Source: Sipunculus nudus (taxonomy: Eukaryota; Annelida; Sipuncula; Golfingiida; Sipunculidae). Taken from it: a stretch of DNA of 64,000 nt. The stretch covers positions 22,355,867 to 22,419,866 of the forward strand of contig CM049308.1 of the NCBI GenBank assembly GCA_026874595.1. The letters run 5' to 3'. Within the stretch, counting starts at the first letter, position 1. Each line of letters begins with the position of its first letter. The notes under the pieces are model-generated. The model was not told the origin of the DNA. It ran no database searches and saw only the letters and a program-made list of their open reading frames with translations. The translations under genes were made by a program, and so were the position numbers. Positions 24,190-36,000 of the stretch are shown here, one piece after another.

Positions 24190-26487
24190 ATTGTAGGTGG
24201 TGCCCCAAGTCTTGTGTACGAGAAAGCCATCGAAGATGTATTTACATGTAAAATTTCAGGCAGATACTTCAAACCACTCTTGAGCTAAGTGCACAGACGT
24301 ATGAAACTCAAAACAATTGTAGGGTGCGCCACAAGTCTTGTATATGACAAAGCTATCCGAGATGTATTCATTTTCCCAATTTCTAGCTGATATATCAAAT
24401 CCCTTCTGAGAAATAAGCAGGGACATACACTATGTAAAAATCATTGTAGGTGGCAACACCAGTCTTGTGTCCGAGAAAGCCATCAAAATGCATGGACAAG
24501 TCACAATTTTAGGCCAAAACACAAAACTTCGGGTTCACTGGGCTGACCAAGCTCAGCTGAGGCAGACAGTTGCCCCGAGCTAACCGGAACAAATTGCCAG
24601 CAGCAGCTACTGCACTGAGTGAACTCTTGACCTGCACATGTCTGTACTGACTGAACTCTTGACCTGTTGCCTAATCTGATAAAGTTGCCAAAGCTATCAA
24701 TAGATACAGACTGAAGCTTGGCTTATTGCTAAATCTGAATTAGTTGGTAGTCTGCCTAGCTATTATTAGATACAGACACGATCTTGGCCTTTTGGTTTAT
24801 CTGTTAACACATACTGAAAGACTTTGGCTACGTTTAATAACTTCATGTTTCTAATAACTACAGATGCCTATTGAAAGCAAAATCAGAATACAGATATATT
24901 TTATTCATGACTCACAGTCCTGTTATTGTTATAGGTACAATAAGTCAGCAAAAAATCATTTAAGTAAGCTTATAAAGAGGCCACCTAAGAATAACCTTTG
25001 TGCAATGTTACAGAAGTTGAAACAACAGTTTTTCAGAAGAAGACTGTTGCTACCCTCAATATGAAATTTAGGCTTTCTAATGGCTACGATAATGAATTCA
25101 GCTTTCTATGAATCTTCCAAAATCAATGAACCCAATCAGTTCTTATATACAATAGAAAGAACCTATACCCTATGATAATTCTTGTGAAAAATTAAATCAT
25201 TCAGCTTGACAGTTTCATCATAAAAAATTTTAAGCTGAAAGAGGCTAAAATTACGAGGTTTTCGCACGTAAAAAATGGTTGATGTAGGTGGTGCCACAAA
25301 AACCTCAATTTAAAGTATGAGTCAAAACTTGGTGATGCTAGCTCCTGTCGTTTCTGATTTGTTATGTTAATATATGCATACTTTGCCAAATGGCTAAATT
25401 TCATTAAACCTAAACCATTTGAACTGACAATGTGAACTTTTGAATAATTTGGCTGGAGATTTTTCGGAGATGAGGATTTTCAAAGATTCTCAAGTTTTCC
25501 CCCCGTTAAATGTAACCTGATGCAGGTGGCGTCACAAATTGCTCAATCCCACAACATTTGATATGTGACAGCTTTTTGCATAAATTTGGGGATGATAGAT
25601 CCAGCCGTTTCTGATATTGTAATGTAAGTATCCCCTTCTGGCCAAATGACTAAGTTCAGCTTCCTGTAACACGGCAAAAAATTTACCGAATTGTAACCAT
25701 TCGCAGGGCCTTCGAGAGGAAAACTTTAAGGCGGTACAAGAAGGTGCTGAAGGTCCCCCCCCCCCCTATGTATATGGGTTTAATCAAATATGTATTTGAT
25801 TTGCCGAAGCACTATAGCATATGGAAGGGGTAACTATGGACTATAAAGGGGAGGGATGCACAGGAATGCATGCCTATTTGAGATTATGCATGTAATAGTA
25901 TGTTCTCATGCATATATAGGCCTACTTTCTCCACTCTATGCATGGTGAACTTCGACCCGGGCCCTCTCAGGCTTATTTTGACAAAAAATATTTAAAAATA
26001 AAAATGAGAATTCTACGTTTTAAAACATAATTATATTGGCTGGCCCAGGCACCGTTTGGGCCCTTCGGGCCCCTGTTCGATTTACCAGCTCCCCCCCCCC
26101 CCCCCGCTTCTCATAGGGCCCCCCTCCCCCCCCCCCCCCGTCTCATAGACCCCTATATAGCCTATAGGCCTAGGGCCTGACCATTCGCACAAACTTGAGA
26201 GAGATTGTTTCCAGGATTATTTCTGTGAAATATTGAACAATTTGGCTTGACAATTTCGTAGAAGAAGAGTTTTTAGTTTTTTAAGCTTTTCCCTATAAAA
26301 TTTTAGTAAATGCAGTTAGCAAATAATAATAATAATAATAATAGGCAAAATCCGATAGTTTTTTAGACTGATTTTGCATAAAAGATGATGATGCTAGCTG
26401 TTGCCATTTTTAGATAGTATCCGTGGGTTAACGTACGGACGACGGACGACGCCACACCATCGCATAAGCTCACAGGTTCGCTAAAAA
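24190..26487 (+). repeat. Dispersed repeat family G, several diverged copies
   Basis: Recurrent modules include GTAGGTGGTGCC (24195, 25285), AGGTGGCGTCAC (25525), 'TTTGGTGATGCTAGCTCC' and the tail GACGACGGACGACGCC...GCATAAGCTCACAGGTTCGC (26437-26480). Poly-C tracts occur near 25755-25766 and 26090-26140. No coding sequence is supported. Confidence 0.55.
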
Positions 26488-26734
26488 TCGAAATTAAAAT
26501 ATATGCCAGTATCTCGTTTCCTTTTCGCGCCAAGGAACTTCAATACTCGCACTTGCCACTTTCACATCGTTCGGCCAGATCTTCTCAAAACATTATTTCT
26601 TCAGCTCTGGCATTAATTCCCGAATATGAATTGAATAAAAATATTTTATAAAAATACAGGGGAAACCTCAATATACTAAGGATATTTTATGAACGCTTCT
26701 ATGTTATTTTTGGAGTTTTGTAATTGTTTATATT

Positions 26735-26847
26735 TTTGTCCAATGACAGGCCCGGACGTCTGCTTAAGTGCACGTGGCAACATGGCAGCCTCCTGCAGTA
26801 AACAAACTTGAACAGTTTGACAGATCATTTAATCACTAAAAATCAGC
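26735..26847 (+). promoter_or_regulatory. ERLEC1: ERLEC1 proximal promoter / 5'UTR candidate
   Basis: Just upstream of the ERLEC1 start lie a CCAAT box (26740-26744), a GGACGTCTG with an ACGT core (26756-26759) and a CACGTGGC (26771-26778). ACGT/CACGTGG cores are the type bound by XBP1/ATF6-class bZIP factors in ER-stress genes. The spacing does not match the classical ERSE (CCAAT-N9-CCACG), so this is only suggestive. A 10-codon upstream ORF (26782-26811) with a good start context may lie in the leader. Confidence 0.35.
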
Positions 26848-27009
26848 ATGGCTTTCATTTTTCGGGAATCAGTCATGGGTTCAAGCATACAGTGTATGAT
26901 TGTGTGCCTATTCACACTGTTTATAACGACCTTAGGGAACTACAATCCATTCGTGGACAATATATTGTTCAGTGTCAACTGGCCTGGCCCAGCAGGGGAA
27001 ATGAAGCAA
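26848..27009 (+). CDS. ERLEC1: ERLEC1 exon 1: start and signal peptide
   Basis: 54 codons. The ATG has A at -3 and G at +4. The hydrophobic core [14 protein letters not shown] gives a signal peptide, and the mature part begins near NYNPF and includes FSVNWPGP, the conserved start of the ERLEC1 mature protein. An inner ATG (codon 10) directly precedes the hydrophobic core and is an alternative start. The donor is gtgagt, phase 0. Confidence 0.9.
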
Positions 27010-30000
27010 GTGAGTGATTCACTGATTGTAAATTTGACTCCTGTACCAGAGTAAACACGGAGCCACTATAGAACGCGGGCTTCGCTTGTATTGAGGAACA
27101 TATATAAAATTGTCACCTCTTACTCCCTATTTTAACTCCTACTTTTCCCTGTAGATGTCCCTACACTCAACTCTTCTAACATAAACAACTACTCGGCATC
27201 AGAAGTCGCCTGAATCGGGAATCGAACCTTAGGTCTCTGGACTAGGAGCCCTACACGCTACTAAGTGAGCCGTGAAGACGAGATACCAGCAGGAGCAAGT
27301 TTTGTTCATTTATATCTGCGATTGAAGAGGCATCTATCGCGAAAATGGGAAACCATTTACTATTTTAACAGGAAAATCAAGCTTTAGGTGGGGGCTCTGC
27401 CCCCACACCCCCTTTCAGACAGGGAACCCAGGTTCCCCGGACCCCTCCTCCTCTAATATAATAAACTCAAGCTATGAGCAAAATTAAATAGGGGAATTCT
27501 GAGGAAAATGATATGTATCAGCCTTTTCCAGGAAACAATTTATTAGCCGACACCCGTTTTACCGGCAGTAGGCTGAAGCCCGGTTTCTATAGTTCTGCCG
27601 TAAACACTCCTTTTAATGATAAAACCGGGTCTGGTGGAGTATTATACTAAATAGTTAGTTTAGGGATTTTTAAACAAACGCTTTTCTCATGGTCATGTAC
27701 CCATTTTTAAACATTATTACTCCATATTATATATTTAAGGCTGTTGCTATTGGTCCGGGCCCAGACCCATTATGCAGCCGGCTATTCGTCCGGCACTTCC
27801 TGTGCACATGCGCAATGAGCAGTTGCACCGTAATGCAGAAGTGCCGGACGCAGACTACGCGAAGCTAATGGTCCGGCACTCTTAGAATCTGGCTCAGTAC
27901 CGGTACTTCATATGATATATGCACGGCACAGCAGTGAGTGCCGGACCCGCAACAATTGAGCTATTGGTCCGGCAGTTTTATTTTATGTCACTTATAAAGC
28001 AAAAAAGACACTGCCAGATCCGCATCAATTGAGCTATTCGTCCGGCAGTTTTATTTTATGTCACATAAATAGTAAAAGAGACGGTGCCGGACCCGCAACA
28101 ACTGAGCTATTCGTCCGGCAGTTTCATTTTATGTCACTTATAAAGCAAAGAAGACACTGCCGGATCCGCATCAATTGAGCTATTCGTCCGGCAGTTTTAT
28201 TTTATGTCACTTAAATAGTAAAAGAGACGGTGCCGGACCTGCAACAACTGAGCTATTCGTCCGGCAGTTTTATTTTATCTCACTTTTATAGTAAAAATAG
28301 TCAGTGCCGGACAGGTCACCAACCACGACGGCAGCCATAGCGTTTGAAACGTTTTGTCATTCTCGATGCTGGATGCTGTTTCTGCAATACCGTACGCAGA
28401 AATGGAGGCTGCTTTTTGAAGCCTAATTTAACAGCTTATTCACAGCCATTTTCGCGGGAGAACGCAGTCGCTGGCACAGCACGGCTCAGTTTGGCTGTAC
28501 CAGTCAAAACAAGATGCCCGTTTCCGGTTATCTGTGCAGTACGCCACTGCGCATGTAAACTGGAACTAGTACGGAATAATAGCTGTACGGCAGTATTCAC
28601 GGGTCCGGAGCTCTAGACACTTCGTATATTTAATGTAGAGGAGGTGTCAAGGTATACTGTATGTGTATAAAACTTACAAGAAAGATCATCCTTCCTAAGA
28701 CGCAGGTGAGGTGGGGGTAGTTGAAGGAAGAAGCTTCCTTCCTGCGCCCCCCCCCCCCCCCCTCCATATGACCAGTCACACTCCAACGACCTGCAATTGG
28801 TAAAAGGAAGGAAACTGATTTGGTTACAGGATTTTGGTTACAGCTTCATGCGATGGGGGTCTTAGATCATAGTTGATTAACACTAATCACTAAACATTGA
28901 ACTCAGGGATTAGGAAGCAACAGAGTGATTACATATGTGTAACAGTGTCATTCCAGCTGGACGACTTCGGGAGGAATGACATTCGGAATGGACCACATTC
29001 TGAATGGACGACAATATAACTTAATACGAAATGAGGAGTTAAAATGGGGGTAATTGGGGGATAACTACTGTATTTAAGGTTAGGGTTAGGTAAGGTTTAT
29101 GTATATTCTATCACTGTATCAATTACACCCACTTCAACTCCTTATTATGTTTCAAGTTATATTGTTGTCTATTCGGAATATCTTCCATCATTAAGTCGTC
29201 CATCCTGAAGTCACCAGCCTGATTGTAACTTTATGATTCTTGTATGGAATGCTGTGCTAGCGTAATGAAAGTTAGCATATATAGTTCAGTTGACAAGCAG
29301 TTGTCTTAATTTTGCTCAATTTATGTGCTTTTAATCAGTTTATATGTAGTTATAAGCAACCCTTGTCCCTTGAACAAACATTTGCAACCACTGTCTTGGT
29401 TATCTCAAATATTCTCCCATGGTATAGGTCAGTGGAAGCCTAAAACTTTGTCAGATGTTTGTGTCGGTGTTACATAATGCAGGTTAAGAAAGCAACCCTG
29501 GAGGTCAGACTCCTTTCTCACAAAGCAGATAAAATATGTTACAGCAGAAGTCAGACCCCTGTCACAAGAAGCAATCTAATATAAAAATTAAAGGGTATAT
29601 ATATATGAGAAAGTATTTCAGAAGTATTTCAGAAACGGATCCAGGGGTCCGGACCCCCGCTTTTTCATCTGAAACGTTTTTTAAGGGCTTAAGACAAAAT
29701 TTTGCAGCCTGGACCCCCCTTTTCCAGACCTGTGGACCTTTTTTTCAGGGTTTTCATTAGTCCTCCTGGTCGGACCCCCCTTTTCCTAAATTCTGGATCT
29801 GCCCCTGTGTTTGATGCTTTGTTTCTGATCAAATATGAAATTATTCTGTATATAAACTAAATCCTGTATAAGACAAATAAAAAAAATGTACCAAAATATA
29901 AGCATATGCCTGTTGAATAGCCTTTAATAAAAACCTGTAAAGTACAACTTTACTATAAGTGTAATAATTAGAGCAAGTACTTTTTTCTCTATTGCAAAGT

Positions 30001-33000
30001 CCAAGACCTATAATTAATGTGGAGTTATTGTATCCCCAGACAAAGTCGGGGGATTCTACGTTTTCATGATGGTCCCCCTGCTGCCGCCGCATGTAAATCT
30101 AGTTTTCATGATAACTTGAAAAATATTTCACAGATCTTTACCAAACTTGGTATATGCATAGATATGGGTGAGAGGACGCCTTTAAAATGAGGTCATGACC
30201 TTTACTAGGAGAGTGTCCTTGACCTTGAATAGGTCCAATTTTGGGGAAAATACACAAATTCTTAAATATCTCAAGAAATGGTGCATGGATTGATCCCAAA
30301 ATCAAGTTGATCGAAGATCATGGATAGGGTTGTCATGTCCCAGAAACTGGTGGCGCCACCTATTATTCTTTACTTGTTTTTTCGTGCCTTTTAATACCCC
30401 ATCATTGCCACTTAACATAACTATGAGCATTATAAGTCAAAAACTAATGGACAGATTTCTTTCATATTATGCATATACTTAGATATGGGTTATGGGATGA
30501 TGTATATTGAAATTGGGGTCATGACCTTTCCTATAAGAGTGGCCTTGATCCCGAATATTGCCATATATGGTGAAAATCACTCAAAATCATTAATATCTCA
30601 ATAAGGGATGCATGGAATGGTCCAAAAATCAACTTGACTGAAGATCTTTGATAGTGTTGTCATGTACCGTAAACTGGTAGCGCCATCTGTTATTCTTTTA
30701 CTTGTTTTCGTGCCGTTGAATACCCCATCATTGCCACTTGACAGTACCGTGAGCATTATAAGTCAAAAACTAATGGACCAATTTCTTTTATATTATGCAT
30801 ATACATAGACATGTGTTAGGGGATGATGTATTGAAATTGGGGTCATGACCTTTCTATGAGAGTGACCTTTTCTATGAGTGTGGTCTGATATTAATTGTAT
30901 CCGCCAAAACAGAGTTTTGCGGATACTATGTTTTATTACGTAAACATAATTGTGAGCTGTTTCTGTATTAATGAGAATTTTCTCTGTTAAAGTTTATACG
31001 CCAGAGTAAGCCAACCGAAAATTTTCCCTTATTGGGCCTATTATCGCCCATCCCGCCTCGTTCCCGTGTTTCTAGGTCACACTTCCGTTACCCATAACCA
31101 CATTTTCTTCTGGCGTACGCCATGATGGACGTATGATCCCGCGCTGCGAGATTCGTCCACTGTTGGGTTTGTCGTTTTGAGTTTGCCAACTGATTGTAAG
31201 TTTTTCTTATTTTCCCTTGCCCGCCATGGAGAACCCCTCCTATTGTGTCTCTTGTGGCACTATAATCCCGGTTTGGGACTCCCACCCCACTTGTTATAGT
31301 TGCCGCACCAACAATGACTCCTGCCGCGGTCCGGCTGATCCTTGTTTCCATTGCCAGACGTGGTCCACTGACAAGTGGGCCTTATTCCAGGATTGGGTTC
31401 ATTCCCCGGTTATTGGGGATTCCCCCTCCGTTCTTCCCTTGTCTGGCCCCGTGGTTGTCTCCGGGGTGGAGGGGGGGGAGCCTACCCTGGTTGACCGCAC
31501 CACGGCCGTGTTGCGTTCACCGTCCGTTCCCGCCGGTCCTGTCACCTCTCCTGTGGTTTCGACTGTAAAATCGTTGCTGTCGCATTCCCGCAAACGGAAA
31601 TCTTCCCCCGTTCACACGGCCTCCCGTTCTGACAGCTCATCTGCATATTCCATATTACATAAATTGTCCCAGTTTTGTTCATCCTTGATGTCGGATCTAG
31701 ACGATTTGTCTAGACCCGCAGCTGTCTGTCCGGTGCCCTCCCCGGCGCCCCCGGTCCTTTCTCCCCGGCCGTTCTCGTCGCCCCCGGCTCCTCGCCGTGT
31801 TCCATCTTTGTGGCCGGGGCCGGCTGGAGCCGTCCCGCTGGATCGCCCGGCCCTTCCTGGGGTGCAGGTAAGTGCGTCGATCCCTCCTGCCTCCGTTTCC
31901 GGGCGGCCGGTTCCTCCGTCTCTCGCCGTTACTGCCCGGCCGGCCGGCTCTTTATTTCAGACGCCGTCTGCTGTGCGGCCGACGGTTCCGGTTCCTTCCA
32001 GGATGGGTCCTGCTGCTGCTCGTTCCCCGGCTTCCTGTTTCCAGCCTCCGGTTGTTCCGGCTCAGCGGGTCTCTCTGGCTCCCCCTTCCCGGGGTTCTCC
32101 AGGGTCCCCATCTTCTCAGTCAGCCGATCCCACCCCGGCACCTGACCAGTGGTCGGAGATCGCGCTGCAACGCCAGGCTTGGCGTACGCACAAATCTGCG
32201 CTTCTGGACCTTGTGGCTACCTCCACCCAGGAGGCTAACCCTTCTGGTCCGAAGTTCCGCAGGTTACAACCTCGGACTTCCTCGGCGTCGGCGGCCGGTT
32301 CATTTTTGAATCCTGCCGCCCTGCAGTCGCCCTCGGCCGCGCCCGCCGTGTGTATGGAGTTTTCCGAACACACGGGGGCTCTCTTACGTGAGCACCACGC
32401 GGTGGTCTCGGGGTCTCGCTCCACTGCTACTGGGGTCCCGCTTCCGCCGGGTTCGGAGAAACCTTGGTCCCCCGGTACCCTCTGGAATTCACGTGGGTAC
32501 CGGGCTACCTGTTTTGATCGCTTGCTCCCTTTTCCGGATAACCCGGATATTCCGTCGGCTCCCATGCGCCTCGAGTCCGGCCTGGAACAGCCGTTTGTGG
32601 ACGGAAAGTCTTTATTTCCGTCCTCTGTCCCCCTTTCGGATCGTCGCTTGTCGGATCTGGAGGGGCTCGGCCGGCAAGCGGCCGGCATGGTTAACGACTT
32701 ACAGGCTGTCACTAGCTTGCTCACTGTTTCTCCGGACACGCTCACTCTCAACGACATCTGGCAGGCTTCTGCCCATACATGCGCTGAGTTAAATCAGGTC
32801 GTTTGGCGCCTGGTGGAAAATTGCATCTTATTACGCTGCAGGGCTTGCATTCAGTCGTTAAAACACTTCAAGCCGGAACTTACTCAGGCGGAGTTAACCG
32901 AACTTTATAGTCAACCTTTTACCGGTTCCCTGCTGTTTGGCGGCCACTTACGACCTCTCTTTGACCGCGCCTTAGAAGCTCTGATCGTCAGTTCCGCCTC

Positions 33001-36000
33001 CGCTCGGCCTCTCTCGCGCCACGGCCCTCCTTCCGCGTTCCCCGCCCTCGGCCTCCGGTTACAGCTTCCGCTCCGCCTCGGCGCGCGCCTGCTACGTCTT
33101 CTCGTCCTTCAGGCCGTTCTCAGCCCTTTCGTGGTCGCTCCTCTAAATGAGGTTCGACCAAGAAATGACTCTATCGCTCCGGTCGGCGCTCGTCTCAGCG
33201 CCCTTTTTCCCGCGTGGGCGGGTATCACCTCACAGCGTTTAATTCTCAGCACCTTCAAGTTCGGGTTCCGTCTTACGTTTTTGCACGCACCTCCCGTCAC
33301 ATGGCACCCGTTCTTCACTCCGCCTCCGCCCGATCCGGCAAAACGCCTCGCTTGGGAGGAGACCATTCAATCGATGTTAGACAAACAGGCCATTTTTGAG
33401 GTTTCCCCTTCCACCGTGGGGTTTTTTTCTCGTTCCCAAACCGCACGGCCGTTGGCGCCCGATCATAGACCTGAAGCGCCTCAATTCGTTCATCCGTCCG
33501 CCCCCGTTTCGGATGTTCAATATCCATGCTGTGCTCCGCATTGTTCAACGGATGGATTGGGCGTTCAAGATAGACCTTACGGATGCCTATTTTCACGTTC
33601 CCATCCATCCCTCGTCTCAACCGTTTCTTCGCTTCGCGTACCAGAACCGCGTTTATCAATTCTGGGCCCTTCCGTTCGGGATCAACGTGGCCCCTGGATT
33701 TTTACCATGTTGGTTCACACGGTCACGAGTTATCTCCGTTCCCAGGGCATTTCTGTGCTCCCTTATCTGGACGTTTGGCTGGTCCATGCGGCTGATCGCT
33801 CCCTCCTACTGTCGCATCGCTCCCGGGTTCTCGGCTTACTCCGGAACCTCGGCTTCCTGGTCAATGCGGAGAAGTCTCTTCTCACTCCCACCCAGTCCCT
33901 CCAATTTCTGGGTGTCACGCTCGATTTTGCGTCCGGCACAGCGTTGCTCCCGCGCGATTTTGCTCTCAAACTCCGCCGCCTGATTCGTCTCGCGCACAGC
34001 GGCCTCTCTCCACAGTGCTCTCAACTGGGCCGCGTCCTTCATCCCGTCCGGCCGACTGTACCTCCGTCCGATTCAGTCTATCTTGCGCCGTCACGGACTT
34101 CTCCGGTTCACCTCGGTTCGTCCTACGGTCCTATCGTTTCGGAACACCTGGCGGTCCCTTCGTCCCTGGTTGGACCTTTACTTTCTCCTGCGCGGCGTTC
34201 CTTTTTCCCGGGATGTCGATTGCACCATCTATACCGATGCGTCTCTCCTCGGTTGGGGGGCCAATCTCGCCGATCTTCGCGCTTCCGGGATATGGTCCCC
34301 GTCGGAACGTCTGCTCCATATCAATATCCTCGAACTGCGTGCCGTCCGTCGCGCGATCTCCCACTGGTCTCCCCGCTTGTTCGGACGTCACATTCTCATC
34401 AGGACCGACAATACCACGGTGGTGGCCTATATCAACAAGCAGGGCGGTCCTCGGTCTCCCTCGCTCATGCAGGAGACTTACCTTTTGTTCGATCTATGCC
34501 TCTCTCTCCGGGCATCCGTTCGTGCATCCCATCTTCCGGGCGTGTCGAACATCCTAGCGGACGCCCTTTCCCGTCCTCCGGCATCTCTTCCTTCCCCACC
34601 GCTCCTTCCGCTCCCGGTTATTCGGAGTGTTTTCGCTCGCCTGGGGAGGCCGGAATTCGATCTGTTCGATTTTCCATCCCCCCCCCCCCCGACACGCCGC
34701 CGTCCGGGTGGTCTCACCGGTTTCTCTTTGCGTTTCTGGCGCCTCCGCTCATCCACCGTGTCCTTCTCCGCTTGTCCCGCGCGGACCAGACTACCCTGCT
34801 TCTCATCCTTCCGTTTCATCCTGCGGCTCCCTGGTTTCCTCTGTGGCGCTCGCTTCTCTCTCGCCCCCCGCTTATCCTACCGCTCCGCTTCGCGCTCCCG
34901 TCGTTCCCTTGAGCGCGTCGCCCGTTTCGGTCGTGCCCTCTATGCGCATGCGTGCTCTCATCGGACACCTCAAGGATCAGGGCATTTCAAGGCCGGCTGC
35001 TCTCCTTGCCTCGGCTCCCCGTCGCCGTTCTTCGGACTGCATCTACGACTCCCGGTGGCGTCTCTTCACGGAGTGGGCGTCTTCCCGCGGTATCTCCCCT
35101 TTAGATCCGTCGCTTGCGGATGTTTTGGATTTTTTCGTGTTCTTACTCCAGGATAAACGTTTATCCTATCCCTCTCTGCGTGGCTATCGCGCCGCCCTGC
35201 TGTCGGTGCTCCGTCCGCTGGGTCACGATCGTGTCCTTCATCACCCGTTGGTGTCGGACTTTCTCAAGGGGGTTCATGCCCTTGCGTCTCGTCCCCGGTA
35301 TGTTGAGCCTTCCTGGCGCCTGGACGTCGTCTTAAGTCACCCCCGGGAACCCCCTTATGAGCCGTTACGTTCGGCCCATTTTTTCCATTTGTCTCGGAAA
35401 ACGGTTTTCCTCCTTGCTCTTGCCTCGGCTGGTCGCCGTTCTGAGCTTCATGCCCTCGTGGCTGATTCGAAATTCACGCAAATTTCGGCCGACGGTTCGT
35501 CGGCCACCCTCCATTTTCCGCCGGATTTTTATAGGAAAAATCAAAATTTCAATGACCCTCCGTCTGCTTGGCACGTTCCGGCCCTCCCTAACGGTCAGTA
35601 CCGTTATTGGGCTACCAATTGCCCGGTTCGTGCGTTGCGTTATTATCTAAAGGCTACTCATCCTTTACGGGGGGGGGGGGGGGCGCAAGAAATTGTTTAT
35701 TTCTACAAAAGTCACATCTTCCAATAAGGAGATTAGCCCTATCACAATTAGTTAGTGGCTCAAAGCTACTATCGTCGCCGCATATGACTCTGCTTCTCAA
35801 TCCACGTTGGACCAATTTCACATCAAGGCCCATGACATTCGGGCAATTTCGACTTCCTTGGCCCATTTCTCCGGGATTTCCCCCAATCAGTTGGTCAAGA
35901 AGGGATACTGGAAATCTCCATCTACATTCACACGCTTCTATCTGAAAGATGTTCAGCTCCAGGCTTCGGGCCTCTACTCCATGGGCCCTGTGATAGCGTC

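Noticed and set aside
26740-26778. Classical ER stress element (CCAAT-N9-CCACG)
   Set aside because: CCAAT and CACGTGG are both present, but spacing and orientation do not fit the consensus.
27205-27285. Functional tRNA gene on the minus strand
   Set aside because: The B box is perfect but the acceptor stem and anticodon arm do not fold properly; better explained as a SINE remnant.
27958-28315. CRISPR-like array
   Set aside because: Units are contiguous 73-bp satellite copies with no unique spacers, and the host is an animal.
32116-32757. 213-codon minus-strand open frame inside the DIRS element
   Set aside because: Antisense shadow of GC-rich Gag-coding sequence; no domain features.
31217-34912. 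A single 1231-codon open frame read as one giant protein
   Set aside because: Only parts of it carry DIRS Gag and RT features. The conserved RT, RNase H and recombinase blocks lie in other frames for part of the stretch. GC-rich, stop-poor composition keeps the frame open.
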